From JASFQI01 sp050115555 (GTDB taxonomy: Bacteria; Desulfobacterota; DSM-4660; Desulfatiglandales; HGW-15): a stretch of 22,423 nt of DNA. Position numbers and translations under genes: made by a program. Positions 9,282-17,140 of the stretch are shown here, in pieces (the stretch's first letter is position 1; each line of letters begins with the position of its first letter). The notes under the pieces were generated by a model, which worked only from the letters and a program-made list of their open reading frames with translations, had not been told where the DNA came from and made no database searches. The DNA is taken from assembly GCA_050115555.1 (NCBI GenBank), contig JASFQI010000038.1:1-22423 (forward strand), read 5' to 3'.

Positions 9282-9824
9282 ATGCTGATGAAGACGGAAA
9301 CCAATGGACTGATCATCGTCCACACCGGTTCAGGGAAAGGGAAGACCACGGCCGCTCTGGGGCTTGCCTTGAGAGCGGCGGGTTATGGTTTCCGTACCCT
9401 CATGATCCAGTTCATCAAGGGCACGTGGCGCTACGGAGAGTTGGATGCAGCCGACATGCTGGCGCCACTGCTCGATATCGTGCCCATGGGCAAGGGCTTC
9501 ATTCGGATGGATCAGGGAGGTCCGGATGAGGATGACCGCCGTGCCGTGGACGAGGCGTGGGATTTTGCAAAGGCAAGGATCTTTTCCGGCGACTACGAGA
9601 TGATCGTCCTGGACGAGATTACCTATGTGATCGATTACGGGCTCCTGGCCGTGGAGGACGTCCTGGAGGTCCTGCGGACCAAGCCGAAATCGCTCCATCT
9701 CGTGCTGACAGGCCGAAACGCTCACCCGGACATCATCGAAGCGGCGGACCTCGTGACCGAAATGAAAGAGATCAAGCATCCCTACCAGAAGGGCGTGAAG
9801 GCACAGAAGGGAATTGAGTTCTAA
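9282..9824 (+). CDS. cobO: Cob(I)yrinic acid a,c-diamide adenosyltransferase (CobA/CobO/BtuR type)
   Basis: Transfers the 5'-deoxyadenosyl group of ATP to the cobalt of corrinoids, making adenosylcobalamin or its precursor. ATG 9282 has AAAGGA nine bases upstream; ATG 9288 is an alternative two codons later. The 180-residue protein shows the P-loop variant TGSGKGKTT (15-23), IQFIKGTWRYGEL, the Walker-B-like VLDEITYVIDYG, and the C-terminal family signature LTGRNAHPDIIEAADLVTEM with IKHPYQKGVKAQKGIEF. No cobalamin riboswitch was recognised upstream. The neighbouring acyl-CoA genes fit a metabolism that uses B12-dependent mutases, but none is in this window. Confidence 0.95.
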   Translation: MLMKTETNGLIIVHTGSGKGKTTAALGLALRAAGYGFRTLMIQFIKGTWRYGELDAADMLAPLLDIVPMGKGFIRMDQGGPDEDDRRAVDEAWDFAKARIFSGDYEMIVLDEITYVIDYGLLAVEDVLEVLRTKPKSLHLVLTGRNAHPDIIEAADLVTEMKEIKHPYQKGVKAQKGIEF

Positions 9825-9828
9825 AACC

Positions 9829-9905
9829 GAAGGTGAAAGACCCAAGGAAAAAGGAAAAAGGTCAAAGGAGAAAGGTCAAAGGCCGAAGGCGAAAGGCTCG
9901 AGGAT
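9829..9905 (+). repeat. Degenerate heptanucleotide repeat array (consensus AAAGGNN)
   Basis: Eleven consecutive 7-base units fill 9829-9905: GAAGGTG, AAAGACC, CAAGGAA, AAAGGAA, AAAGGTC, AAAGGAG, AAAGGTC, AAAGGCC, GAAGGCG, AAAGGCT and CGAGGAT. The array starts four bases after the cobO stop. Because 7 is not a multiple of 3, each frame reads a Lys/Arg-rich heptapeptide pattern, and stops are rare on this purine-rich strand. That explains why the next ORF appears open far upstream of its real start. Confidence 0.75.
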
Positions 9906-9961
9906 TAGGACGAAATGCGGAAGAGCTGAGGAAGATCGGGGCGTGCGGAAAGGGGAGCGGC

Positions 9962-10741
9962 ATGGGGTACCGAACCATCTCGTACGAGGAGAAGGAGCGG
10001 ATCGGAAGTATTGTGCTCAACCGGCCTGAGAAGCGGAACGCCCTCTCCCTCGAGCTCCTGCGCGAGCTGACTTCATGCCTGGACCATGCCGCTGCAACCC
10101 GTTCGGCCAAGGTCTTGATTGTGAGGGGGGCCGGGGATCACTTCTGCTCGGGGCATGATCTGAATGAGATTCGGAAGGGCGCCTTCGAGGACATTCGGAA
10201 CCTTTTTGATACCTGCCTTCGTTTGATGATGAAAATCCAGGCGATCCCGCAGCCGGTGATTGCAGAGGTTCAAGGCGTTGCCACGGCCGCCGGTTGCCAG
10301 TTGGTGGCTGCATGCGACCTGGCCGTGGCCGAGGAAGGGGCTCGCTTCGCCACGCCCGGCGTGCGAATCGGGCTCTTCTGTTCCACTCCCATGGTGCCTC
10401 TCAGCCGGAACGTGGGCCGGAAACGCGCCCTGGAGATGCTTCTCACGGGTAGGTTCGTTTCCGCCCGCGAGGCGTGCGAGTTTGGACTGCTCAACCGGGT
10501 GGTGCCGAAGGAGCGCCTCCGGGAGGAGACCGAGACCCTGGCCTCCGAAATGGCCGGTTACAGTCTGAAGGTCCTGGCCGTGGGCAAGCAGGCCTTTTAC
10601 CGGCAGATCCATATGGACGATGAAAGGGCCTACCAGTACGGCAAGGAGGTGATCTCCGGAAATGCCATGATGCCGGATGCCGAGGAAGGGATCGACGCCT
10701 TTCTCCAGAAACGGCCGCCCGTGTGGACGGACGATGGATAA
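9962..10741 (+). CDS. Enoyl-CoA hydratase/isomerase family protein (ECHDC3-like)
   Basis: Crotonase-fold protein, probably acting on an acyl-CoA thioester; the exact reaction is unknown. ATG 9962 with GGGGAG just upstream gives 259 residues, a normal crotonase length. The open frame back to 9833 only translates the heptamer array. The oxyanion-hole segments are present: HFCSGHDLNEI (60-70) and GVATAAGCQL (105-114). Both glutamates used by classical enoyl-CoA hydratase (Glu144 and Glu164 of the rat enzyme) are replaced: Gln113 in GCQL and Gly133 in ATPGVRIG. The run FATPGVRIGLFCSTP matches what I recall of the ECHDC3 branch, so hydratase activity should not be assumed. It precedes an acyl-CoA dehydrogenase gene by 81 bases, suggesting joint work on fatty or organic acids. 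Confidence 0.88.
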   Translation: MGYRTISYEEKERIGSIVLNRPEKRNALSLELLRELTSCLDHAAATRSAKVLIVRGAGDHFCSGHDLNEIRKGAFEDIRNLFDTCLRLMMKIQAIPQPVIAEVQGVATAAGCQLVAACDLAVAEEGARFATPGVRIGLFCSTPMVPLSRNVGRKRALEMLLTGRFVSAREACEFGLLNRVVPKERLREETETLASEMAGYSLKVLAVGKQAFYRQIHMDDERAYQYGKEVISGNAMMPDAEEGIDAFLQKRPPVWTDDG

Positions 10742-10822
10742 ACCAAGGCATGCACAGGCCACGTTCAGGGGATCGACCATGCAAAGACAGCAGGGCCCAA
10801 GGCCCGCATACAGGAAGAGGAA

Positions 10823-12448
10823 ATGAGTATGGAGGAGATCGTGAACAGGATGGATCCAGAGATGCTCTCCATGGTGCTGGATACGATTGCGAAGATCGAG
10901 CGGGACCGGTTGGACACGGAGACGAAGATGGAGATGGACCGACTCGGAGAGTTCCCCATGGACCTGATTCGGTTCATGCTGGGCCCGGAGGTGGCCCTTC
11001 ACCTCATCTTCATCCCTGAGGTTTACGGCGGTCTTGGAGCCGGGGCCCGGGACATTGCCGTGGTTTCCGAGCGCATGGCCTATATGGATATGGCTGTGGC
11101 CACCAGTTTTCTGGCCATCTGCCTCGGGATGGACCCCATCCGGGTGGGCGCCACGGATGCGCAGAAAGAGGAGTACATCGGACGCATCGCCAGAGAAGGG
11201 TTGATCGTGGGGTACGGGGTCACCGAACCCGAAGCGGGCTCCAACGTCCAGTCGTTGAAGACAAAGGCCGAGAGATTGCTCGATGAGGAGGGGCGGCTGA
11301 CCGGTTACCGATTGAACGGGCAGAAGCAGTTCATCACAAACGGCGGCGTGGCCCAGCTCTTTACCATCTTGGCGGACGCGCCGGACGGGCCTTCCTTCTT
11401 CGCGGTCGAAGGGGACGCCGACGGACTCACAGCGGGAAAGCATGAGGACAAGCACGGCATCCGCGCTTCGAACACCTCCGCCCTGATCCTGGAAGACGTG
11501 GTGGTTCCGGTGGAAAGCCTGCTCGGGGGAGAGGAAGGGCGCGGGCTCAAGCAGGCCAACGAAGTGTTCGGGTACACTCGACTCATGGTGGCCACGTTCG
11601 GCCTGGGTGGGGGCATGGCGGCCCTGGACAAGGCCATCGCTTACAGCAAGGAGCGCGTTCAGTTCGGGACCACGCTGGCGGAGAAGCAGGGGTACACCCA
11701 TCGGTTGCTCGCGCCCAACGCCGTTCGTCTAGAGGCGGCGCGGGCTTACATCGAGGAGACGGCTCGGCGTCTGGACAGCGGCGAGGAGGACCTTCAGGTG
11801 GAGGGGTCCATTTCGAAGTTTTTCGCCACGGAGGCCGGTGATGCCGCGGCGAACGATGCGATTCAGGCTCTGGGCGGCTATGGCTACATTCGAGAGTACG
11901 AGGTCGAGAAAATCAAGCGGGACATCAAGATCACAACGATCTTCGAGGGTACGAGTGAGATCCAGAGAAACATCATTGCCATGTTCCGGCTGCGTGAGAG
12001 CGTCCGATCCAAGGGAAGGTATTATGCGGACATGGCGGATGTGCTCGAAGGCCTACCCGAAAGCTGCGGCGGACCTGTCCTCGGCCGGGCCGTGCGCGCG
12101 CTCAACGGAACTCTTCTCGCTGCTCGGAAACACAGGCTCACCCGGTCTCAGCATGTGATGTTCCTTCTCGCCGACATGATGACCTGGTGCGAGGTGGGGG
12201 ACGCCCTCTGCAGAAAGGCGGCCCAAGGGGATGCGGGACTGCGAAGCGTGGAGTTCATCCAGGCCGCGTCGCGCCTGTTCGCGCAGGAAGCTCTCGAGGT
12301 CGTTCACCGGGAGGGCCTCCGCATTGCTCGGGGATGCGGGGATGTCGTGCCCGATGCCGTGGAGTCTCTCAAGGACCTGAATCCTGAACAGGCCGTGGAA
12401 GGCTATCTGGAGTCCATGGACCGGATCGCACAGGAACTCGTGGCGTGA
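10823..12448 (+). CDS. Acyl-CoA dehydrogenase with C-terminal extension
   Basis: FAD-dependent alpha,beta-dehydrogenation of an acyl-CoA, electrons normally passing to electron-transfer flavoprotein. The 541-residue protein starts at ATG 10823; ATG 10829, two codons later, is equally possible with AGAGG at 10816-10820. The N-terminal helical domain contains FIPEVYGGLGAG. The FAD/substrate segment is VGYGVTEPEAGSN, followed by GQKQFITNGG. The C-terminal helical domain carries ERVQFGTTLAEKQ, QALGGYGY and the catalytic base Glu375 in TTIFEGTSEIQRN. About 145 residues follow the usual end of the fold, as in long ACAD forms with an added helical domain. Substrate chain length cannot be read. The helicase gene begins three bases after the stop. 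Confidence 0.93.
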   Translation: MSMEEIVNRMDPEMLSMVLDTIAKIERDRLDTETKMEMDRLGEFPMDLIRFMLGPEVALHLIFIPEVYGGLGAGARDIAVVSERMAYMDMAVATSFLAICLGMDPIRVGATDAQKEEYIGRIAREGLIVGYGVTEPEAGSNVQSLKTKAERLLDEEGRLTGYRLNGQKQFITNGGVAQLFTILADAPDGPSFFAVEGDADGLTAGKHEDKHGIRASNTSALILEDVVVPVESLLGGEEGRGLKQANEVFGYTRLMVATFGLGGGMAALDKAIAYSKERVQFGTTLAEKQGYTHRLLAPNAVRLEAARAYIEETARRLDSGEEDLQVEGSISKFFATEAGDAAANDAIQALGGYGYIREYEVEKIKRDIKITTIFEGTSEIQRNIIAMFRLRESVRSKGRYYADMADVLEGLPESCGGPVLGRAVRALNGTLLAARKHRLTRSQHVMFLLADMMTWCEVGDALCRKAAQGDAGLRSVEFIQAASRLFAQEALEVVHREGLRIARGCGDVVPDAVESLKDLNPEQAVEGYLESMDRIAQELVA

Positions 12449-12451
12449 TTC

Positions 12452-15250
12452 GTGGATAACCGTTCCCGATCCCATCCCTCCAAGTCGCGAAGGACACGGC
12501 CCCGGCGGCAATCCTCCAGGCAAAGGAGTTCCTCCTCCTACGAGCGTCCCCGCCTGGATCCCCAGCTCCGGAAGGCGTTCAAGCAGATCGGCGTACCCAC
12601 CCCGAGGCCCTTTCGGCCGGATTCCTTTCAGCTGGAAGCCCTGGAGCGGATTCGAACCCGGGATGTCCTGGTGAGTGCGCCCACAGGAGCGGGCAAGACG
12701 TGGATTGCCAGCGAGGCGATCCGTTTGCAGCGGGCCGAGGGCCTGCACGTCTGGTACGCTTCACCGCTCAAGGCCCTTTCCAACGCCATTTACCAGCAGT
12801 TCCAAAAGGAGTTCGGCCGGAACGAGTGCGGCATTCTGACCGGGGACCGGAAGGAGAATGCGGATGCCCCGATTATCGTGGGGACCACGGAGATCCTCCG
12901 TAATCAGCTCTACGACGCCATGCACACCGGGACAGACATCGGTGCAGATCTTGTTATCCTGGACGAGGCCCATTACTTGAGTGATCCGGATCGCGGGGTG
13001 GTCTGGGAGGAGGTCCTGATCTACCTGCCAGCCCGCGTGAGGTTGCTGCTCCTCTCCGCCACCATCCCCAATGCGGAAGAGATAGCGGCCTGGTTGGAGA
13101 AGAACCGGTCTGTGCCCGCCGGTGTGGTGCGGGTGGAGGAGCGGCCGGTCCCTCTCGAGACGCTCTTTCTCCTCCCCGACGGGCTCATGCTCCCGCTCGG
13201 CGGAGCCCGAGGCCTTTCCGGTCGCGTGAAGAAGTACATGGCCGCGCAGAAGGATGCGCGTTCCAGCGGCCGAAGGCGAGGGGAAGCCCCGGCTTACGGA
13301 GAGGTGATTCGGTGCCTGCGAGCGCTCGACCTTCTTCCGGCCATCTTCTTTTTGAAATCCAGGGCGGATTGTGACCGTGCACTCCAGGCTTGCTCCCGGG
13401 TCGGGACGCCTTCCGAACGCAAGGAACGGATTCGGGCGTCAGCAACGGCCTTTCTTCGCGATCATCCCCATTTGAAGGCCAACCGACAGCTCAAAGCACT
13501 GTTCGGGGCCTTGGTGGGGGCGCATCATGCCGGGCAGCTCCCTGCATGGAAGCTGTTCATCGAGGAGATGATGGAAAAGGGCCTCCTGGAAGCCATTTTC
13601 TCCACATCCACCGTGGCGGCGGGCGTCAACTTTCCGGCTCGAACCGTGGTTCTTGTTCAGAGCGATCGATTTGACGGACGGGAGTTTCGAGATCTGACCG
13701 CACGGGACTTTCATCAGATGGTCGGACGTGCAGGACGGAGAGGAAAAGATCGGATCGGGTTCGCCGTGGTTCTTCCCGGACCGCATCAGGATCCCGCGCT
13801 CATTCACACCCTTCAAGGCGCTCCCCCGGAACCTTTGAGCAGCCGCATTCACATCAATTTTTCCATGACCCTCAACCTGTTGCTCTCCCATGAACCGGCT
13901 GAAGTTCACACCCTCCTGGGACGCTCGTTTGCAGCATTTCAAAACAAAGAACAGCACGCCCGGACTCAAGAGGTCTGGGACCGGCTTGTGGCCTCCATGC
14001 AAAGGGAACTGCAGGGGGGAAGGTGCGATACGCAGGATCCCTTCGAGGTCCTGGACTACATCGAGGGACGTGCAGCGCTTCGAAAGCAGCTTCGCGCGCA
14101 GGAGCGCGAACTAAGGGGCCGGGCAGAGCGTAAAACCCTGGAGAGCTATCTGGAACCCGGACGCCTCTTTCTTCACAAAAAGGGAGGAGTGCATCTCGTC
14201 TTTCACACGTACGTGGAAAACGAGGATCTGGTCTGCGATGCCCTGAACCTCGAGAAACCCCTGCGAGCGAAGAAGAACAGGGTTCAGCTCCGCAAGGTAC
14301 GATCCAGGCGGATCAAGCTCCTGTTCGACCGGCGCCTGGAGCTTCCCGATCCTCCCTCGCTCCGGGCCGTGAAGCGGATGCTGGACCGTATCTCCTTGGA
14401 GGAGCTGGAGGTTCTATACCCCGAAGAGTCCGGGGACCAGGGGCCTGGGGCAAAGGAGGTTCAGCAGGAGTTGATCTCACTCCCCTGCGAGACGTGCGAT
14501 CGTTTCAAGGACTGTCACACGCCGAAGAATCGTTCGCTTCGCCGAATTCTGCAGGAAATCCGCACGCTGGCCCCTTACCTGGAAGGCATGGATGAAGGGT
14601 TGTGGCTGAGTTTCAAGCGTCACCTTCGATTCCTGAAAGAAACCGGGTTCGTGGATGAGCACGATCGATTGAACGTGGATGGAATTTGGGCTTCCAGACT
14701 TCGACTGGATCACCCACTGCTGATTGCGGACGCCATAAGACAGGGGGCCTTTGAGGGGATACCCCCTGAGATTCTAGCCGGTTGCATTGCACCGTTCGTC
14801 TGGGATCGGCCCCTGGATGTGGTCGTGCGGTGGCCGGAGCCGGAGCGTCTGCATGCGTTGGAGCACGCGGTGGTTCGCGTTCAGGAGGCCATTGAGGGAA
14901 TTTGTATGCGAAAAACGGCTCGGGGATTTGCAAACCCGCCGATCCTTTTCTGGCCCTCCTCGGCACTGTACCTCTGGGCACAGGGCGTGCCCTGGGAAGA
15001 GCTGCTTGACGGGATTCGCGTGGACGAGGGGGACATGGCTTCCCTGATCATGCGAACCGCCGATCACCTCCGACAGGTGGCGGGGTTGGAGGACACCCAC
15101 CCGGCGCTGGCTTCGGGAGCCAGGGGGGCGATCCGTGCCATTCTGAGGGAACCGGTCTTCCCCTATGAGAGCGAGGAACTTACCGGGACCCCGCTCGATT
15201 CTGCCGGAAAAGGGGAGGGGACGCGCGAATCGACGGAGTATCACGATTGA
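12452..15250 (+). CDS. Ski2/Mtr4-like DEAH-box helicase with C-terminal DSHCT-like region
   Basis: Superfamily 2 ATP-dependent helicase, probably acting on RNA, of 932 residues. A GTG start lies three bases after the acyl-CoA dehydrogenase stop. After an Arg/Ser-rich tail (1-36) come motif I SAPTGAGKT (75-83), motif II DEAH (171-174), motif III LSATIPN, motif IV-like FFLKSRADCD, motif V STSTVAAGVNFPART and motif VI QMVGRAGRRGKDR. The spacing and the AAGVNFPA signature are those of Ski2-like helicases. The C-terminal part contains a cysteine cluster (Cys679-X2-Cys682-X5-Cys688-His) that may bind metal, then a helical region ending in EGDMASLIMRTADHLRQV, as in DSHCT domains. Actinobacterial HelY is a relative. 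The link to the acyl-CoA genes may be only transcriptional. Confidence 0.9.
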   Translation: MDNRSRSHPSKSRRTRPRRQSSRQRSSSSYERPRLDPQLRKAFKQIGVPTPRPFRPDSFQLEALERIRTRDVLVSAPTGAGKTWIASEAIRLQRAEGLHVWYASPLKALSNAIYQQFQKEFGRNECGILTGDRKENADAPIIVGTTEILRNQLYDAMHTGTDIGADLVILDEAHYLSDPDRGVVWEEVLIYLPARVRLLLLSATIPNAEEIAAWLEKNRSVPAGVVRVEERPVPLETLFLLPDGLMLPLGGARGLSGRVKKYMAAQKDARSSGRRRGEAPAYGEVIRCLRALDLLPAIFFLKSRADCDRALQACSRVGTPSERKERIRASATAFLRDHPHLKANRQLKALFGALVGAHHAGQLPAWKLFIEEMMEKGLLEAIFSTSTVAAGVNFPARTVVLVQSDRFDGREFRDLTARDFHQMVGRAGRRGKDRIGFAVVLPGPHQDPALIHTLQGAPPEPLSSRIHINFSMTLNLLLSHEPAEVHTLLGRSFAAFQNKEQHARTQEVWDRLVASMQRELQGGRCDTQDPFEVLDYIEGRAALRKQLRAQERELRGRAERKTLESYLEPGRLFLHKKGGVHLVFHTYVENEDLVCDALNLEKPLRAKKNRVQLRKVRSRRIKLLFDRRLELPDPPSLRAVKRMLDRISLEELEVLYPEESGDQGPGAKEVQQELISLPCETCDRFKDCHTPKNRSLRRILQEIRTLAPYLEGMDEGLWLSFKRHLRFLKETGFVDEHDRLNVDGIWASRLRLDHPLLIADAIRQGAFEGIPPEILAGCIAPFVWDRPLDVVVRWPEPERLHALEHAVVRVQEAIEGICMRKTARGFANPPILFWPSSALYLWAQGVPWEELLDGIRVDEGDMASLIMRTADHLRQVAGLEDTHPALASGARGAIRAILREPVFPYESEELTGTPLDSAGKGEGTRESTEYHD

Positions 15251-15350
15251 CGGTCTCGCAAAAACCCGCTCGACCGCCTGTTGGCTACACTTAAGTCATG
15301 GGCATTGCTAGAGGCAAATCACTAGGTATCGGCCTTTTACGACTCCATCA
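15248..15350. repeat. Dispersed hairpin repeat element, copy A, spanning the gap between convergent stops
   Basis: The core at 15251-15288 is the plus-strand counterpart of copy B at 4814-4850 (32 of 38 columns identical). The hairpin CGGTC-TC-GC / GC-TC-GACCG lies at 15251-15276. The whole gap also has imperfect terminal inverted repeats: TGACGGTCTCGCAAAAACC at the left (15248-15266), and at the right (15350-15331) the complement reads TGATGGAGTCGTAAAAGGCC. The outermost TGA at each end is the stop codon of the flanking convergent gene. It could serve as a bidirectional 3' end signal. Confidence 0.55.
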
Positions 15351-16013
15351 AGATGCAGAGGTCTGAACCGCTTCAGCGAGTTGACGGGCCAGGACCTCAG
15401 CCTGCTGAAGAAACTTCACTTGCCCGGTGATTTTGCCCCTCTCAAACACCCCGGTCACAGGAAGAGGCGCGAGGACGTCGTATCCCAAGGCCTCCAGGGG
15501 GAGGCGCATAGCTTCCAGGGTGAGGCCGATTCCATCTTCCCCGTGCTGTTCGCCCACGGAGACGATGGCGGCCTTACGGCCTTGACCTGCCAGTCTGCTG
15601 GACCAATCCCCGGGACGTTTCTGCCCGAACGTATAAAACGGATACAGCCGATCGATAAAGGCCTTCATCCATGAGGTGACGTTGTAATTGTGAACGGGCG
15701 AGATGAGAAGCAGCCCCCGGCACAAGGCCACGTGGGGGTAGAGGAGATGCATGCCGTCCAAATGGCCGGTGCAGGCCCCGTCCTTGCGACATTGCTCACA
15801 GCCCACGCACGGCTGGATTTGATAGTCCGGCAGCCGGGCCAGGTAGCAGGGTACCCCGACCTCTTCGGCGGAAGCCGCCATTCGCTTTGCAAGCTTTTCA
15901 GAGTTGCCGCCCCTGCGTGGGCTCCCGGTGACGACCAGAATCCGGTTTCGGGGTGGGATGTCGAGACCGGCGGGCTTGCCGGTCTCCAGGGAAGAAAGAA
16001 TATTCGTGGGCAT
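15348..16013 (-). CDS. NAD(P)H-dependent FMN reductase family, iron-sulfur flavoprotein type
   Basis: Flavodoxin-fold electron-transfer protein of 221 residues. The start at 16013 is supported by AGGAGGT (complement of 16019-16025) five bases upstream; the frame is open for 27 more codons but without coding character. The FMN phosphate loop is TGSPRRGGNSEKLA (29-42). A cysteine cluster Cys69-X2-Cys72-X2-Cys75-X5-Cys81 in QPCVGCEQCRKDGAC matches the compact 4Fe-4S motif of archaeal and bacterial iron-sulfur flavoproteins, where it passes electrons to FMN. SPVHNYNVTSWMKAFIDRL is the second flavin-contact region. Physiological partners are unknown; many family members only conserve the motif without proof of a cluster. 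It is convergent with the helicase gene and divergent from the next gene. Confidence 0.88.
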   Translation of the reverse strand: MPTNILSSLETGKPAGLDIPPRNRILVVTGSPRRGGNSEKLAKRMAASAEEVGVPCYLARLPDYQIQPCVGCEQCRKDGACTGHLDGMHLLYPHVALCRGLLLISPVHNYNVTSWMKAFIDRLYPFYTFGQKRPGDWSSRLAGQGRKAAIVSVGEQHGEDGIGLTLEAMRLPLEALGYDVLAPLPVTGVFERGKITGQVKFLQQAEVLARQLAEAVQTSAS

Positions 16014-16158
16014 GAGGGACCTCCTCTCGGAAGTTGCATGGGACACATACGGTTTGTATTGACCGGTGCGTCCGCGCGAGTATGCCTGAGGCATAAAATC
16101 CTACCAGAGGTTGCTCCGGGATGCCAGCGTTTCCGGGATTGAGCCGGATCTCCAGGGG

Positions 16159-16186
16159 TTGCGATCGACCGGGGATCTGTTAAAGT
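16159..16186 (+). promoter_or_regulatory. Possible promoter for the inositol-phosphatase-like gene
   Basis: TTGCGA (16159-16164) and TAAAGT (16181-16186) are separated by 16 bases in the 332-bp divergent gap, each matching 4 of 6 consensus positions. This would give a leader of about 150 bases. Evidence is modest. Confidence 0.3.
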
Positions 16187-16345
16187 AGGAGAGGACCCTG
16201 TGTTCCTGCTTTCGGGTGATGAGGAATGTGCAAACCGGGCGCTTCCTGGTAGGCGGGTGGGACGCAAGGGCGCATGGAAGTGCTTTGAGCGTGATTCGGC
16301 CGGAGCGGGCAATGCAGGTTCAACAGAAACAAGGGAGGTGACGGG

Positions 16346-17140
16346 GTGTCCGAAAAGCACAGCGTGGAAGGGCTTTCGGCATTTGCCACGGAGGTCGTTC
16401 AGGTATTGGGAGAAAAGGCTCTTTCCTATTACGGACAAGGGGCAAGGCGGCTCAAGTTTGACAAGGGGTTGGTTATCGAGGCCGGACTCCAACTCATGGA
16501 AGAATTTCGAGAGCATCTCTATACACGCTTTCCGGAGCATCGTGTTTTCAGCCACAGCGAGGAAGGGGAGGGATACAAGCACGACGAAACGCGGTATCTC
16601 TGGGTCTACGACGCCCTGGACGGCGTGGCAAACTTCCAGGCCGGAATTCCGATTTGGGGCATGTCCCTGGCCCTTCTGGAGAATTTCTGGCCGGTGCTGG
16701 GGGTTTTTTACATGCCGGCTACAGGAGACCTGTTTCATGCGCTGGCAGGGCAGAAGGCCTATTGCGGAGACCGGGAAATGAGCGTGTCCGAGCAGGAGGT
16801 CCTGAACGATGAGAGCGTCCTTCTGACGTACTCCCGTTTCCATCGGCATTACAGGACGAACTTCCCGGGAAAGATTCGAAGCCTTGGTTGCACGGCCGCG
16901 CACGCATGCTATGTGGCGACCGGGCGAGCTGAGGGGGCGGTGATGAACAACCTGTCCTACGAAGACCTGGGCGCGGTGCGTGTTATTGTCGAGGCGGCCG
17001 GGGGTAAGATTCTGAGGGTGGACGGGACCGAATTTTTTCTGAACGAGTATCTGGATGCACCCATGATTGGAGAGGATCTGCTGGTGGCCTCCACCGAGCT
17101 TGGGGCGCAGATTCGGGATACGCTTAAAAAGGTGGAGTGA
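16346..17140 (+). CDS. Inositol monophosphatase family protein, atypical active site
   Basis: A 264-residue IMPase-fold protein. The GTG at 16346 has a strong ribosome-binding site, AAGGGAGGTG, at 16331-16340. Family landmarks are Glu72-Glu73 in SHSEEGE, the core Asp89-Ala-Leu-Asp92-Gly-Val94 in VYDALDGVANFQAGIPIWG, and CTAAHACYVATGRAEGAV. Asp207 in YEDLGAV sits where the usual WDxAAG Asp is found. The metal ligands Glu73, Asp89, Asp92 and Asp207 are kept. The Thr of the canonical DGT is Val94, the Asp of the usual 'VTxxD' segment is Gly47 (VIEAG), and the Trp before the last Asp is Glu206. Thr95 and Asp47 of human IMPase help activate the nucleophilic water, so activity may be altered or lost. 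Substrate unknown. Confidence 0.8.
   Translation: MSEKHSVEGLSAFATEVVQVLGEKALSYYGQGARRLKFDKGLVIEAGLQLMEEFREHLYTRFPEHRVFSHSEEGEGYKHDETRYLWVYDALDGVANFQAGIPIWGMSLALLENFWPVLGVFYMPATGDLFHALAGQKAYCGDREMSVSEQEVLNDESVLLTYSRFHRHYRTNFPGKIRSLGCTAAHACYVATGRAEGAVMNNLSYEDLGAVRVIVEAAGGKILRVDGTEFFLNEYLDAPMIGEDLLVASTELGAQIRDTLKKVE

Noticed and set aside
9829..9905. Heptamer array as a CRISPR
   Set aside because: Units are contiguous 7-mers without spacers of 25-40 bases, and no cas genes are present.
10073..11701. Long open frame (542 codons) antisense to the crotonase and acyl-CoA dehydrogenase genes
   Set aside because: It is a shadow of GC-rich coding sequence: His/Gly/Leu-rich, with no motif, and opposite two clearly identified enzymes.
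12645..12670. tRNA T-arm-like string GGGTTCGAATCC on the minus strand
   Set aside because: The neighbouring bases do not give a proper 5-bp T stem or an acceptor/anticodon arrangement; it lies within the helicase coding sequence.
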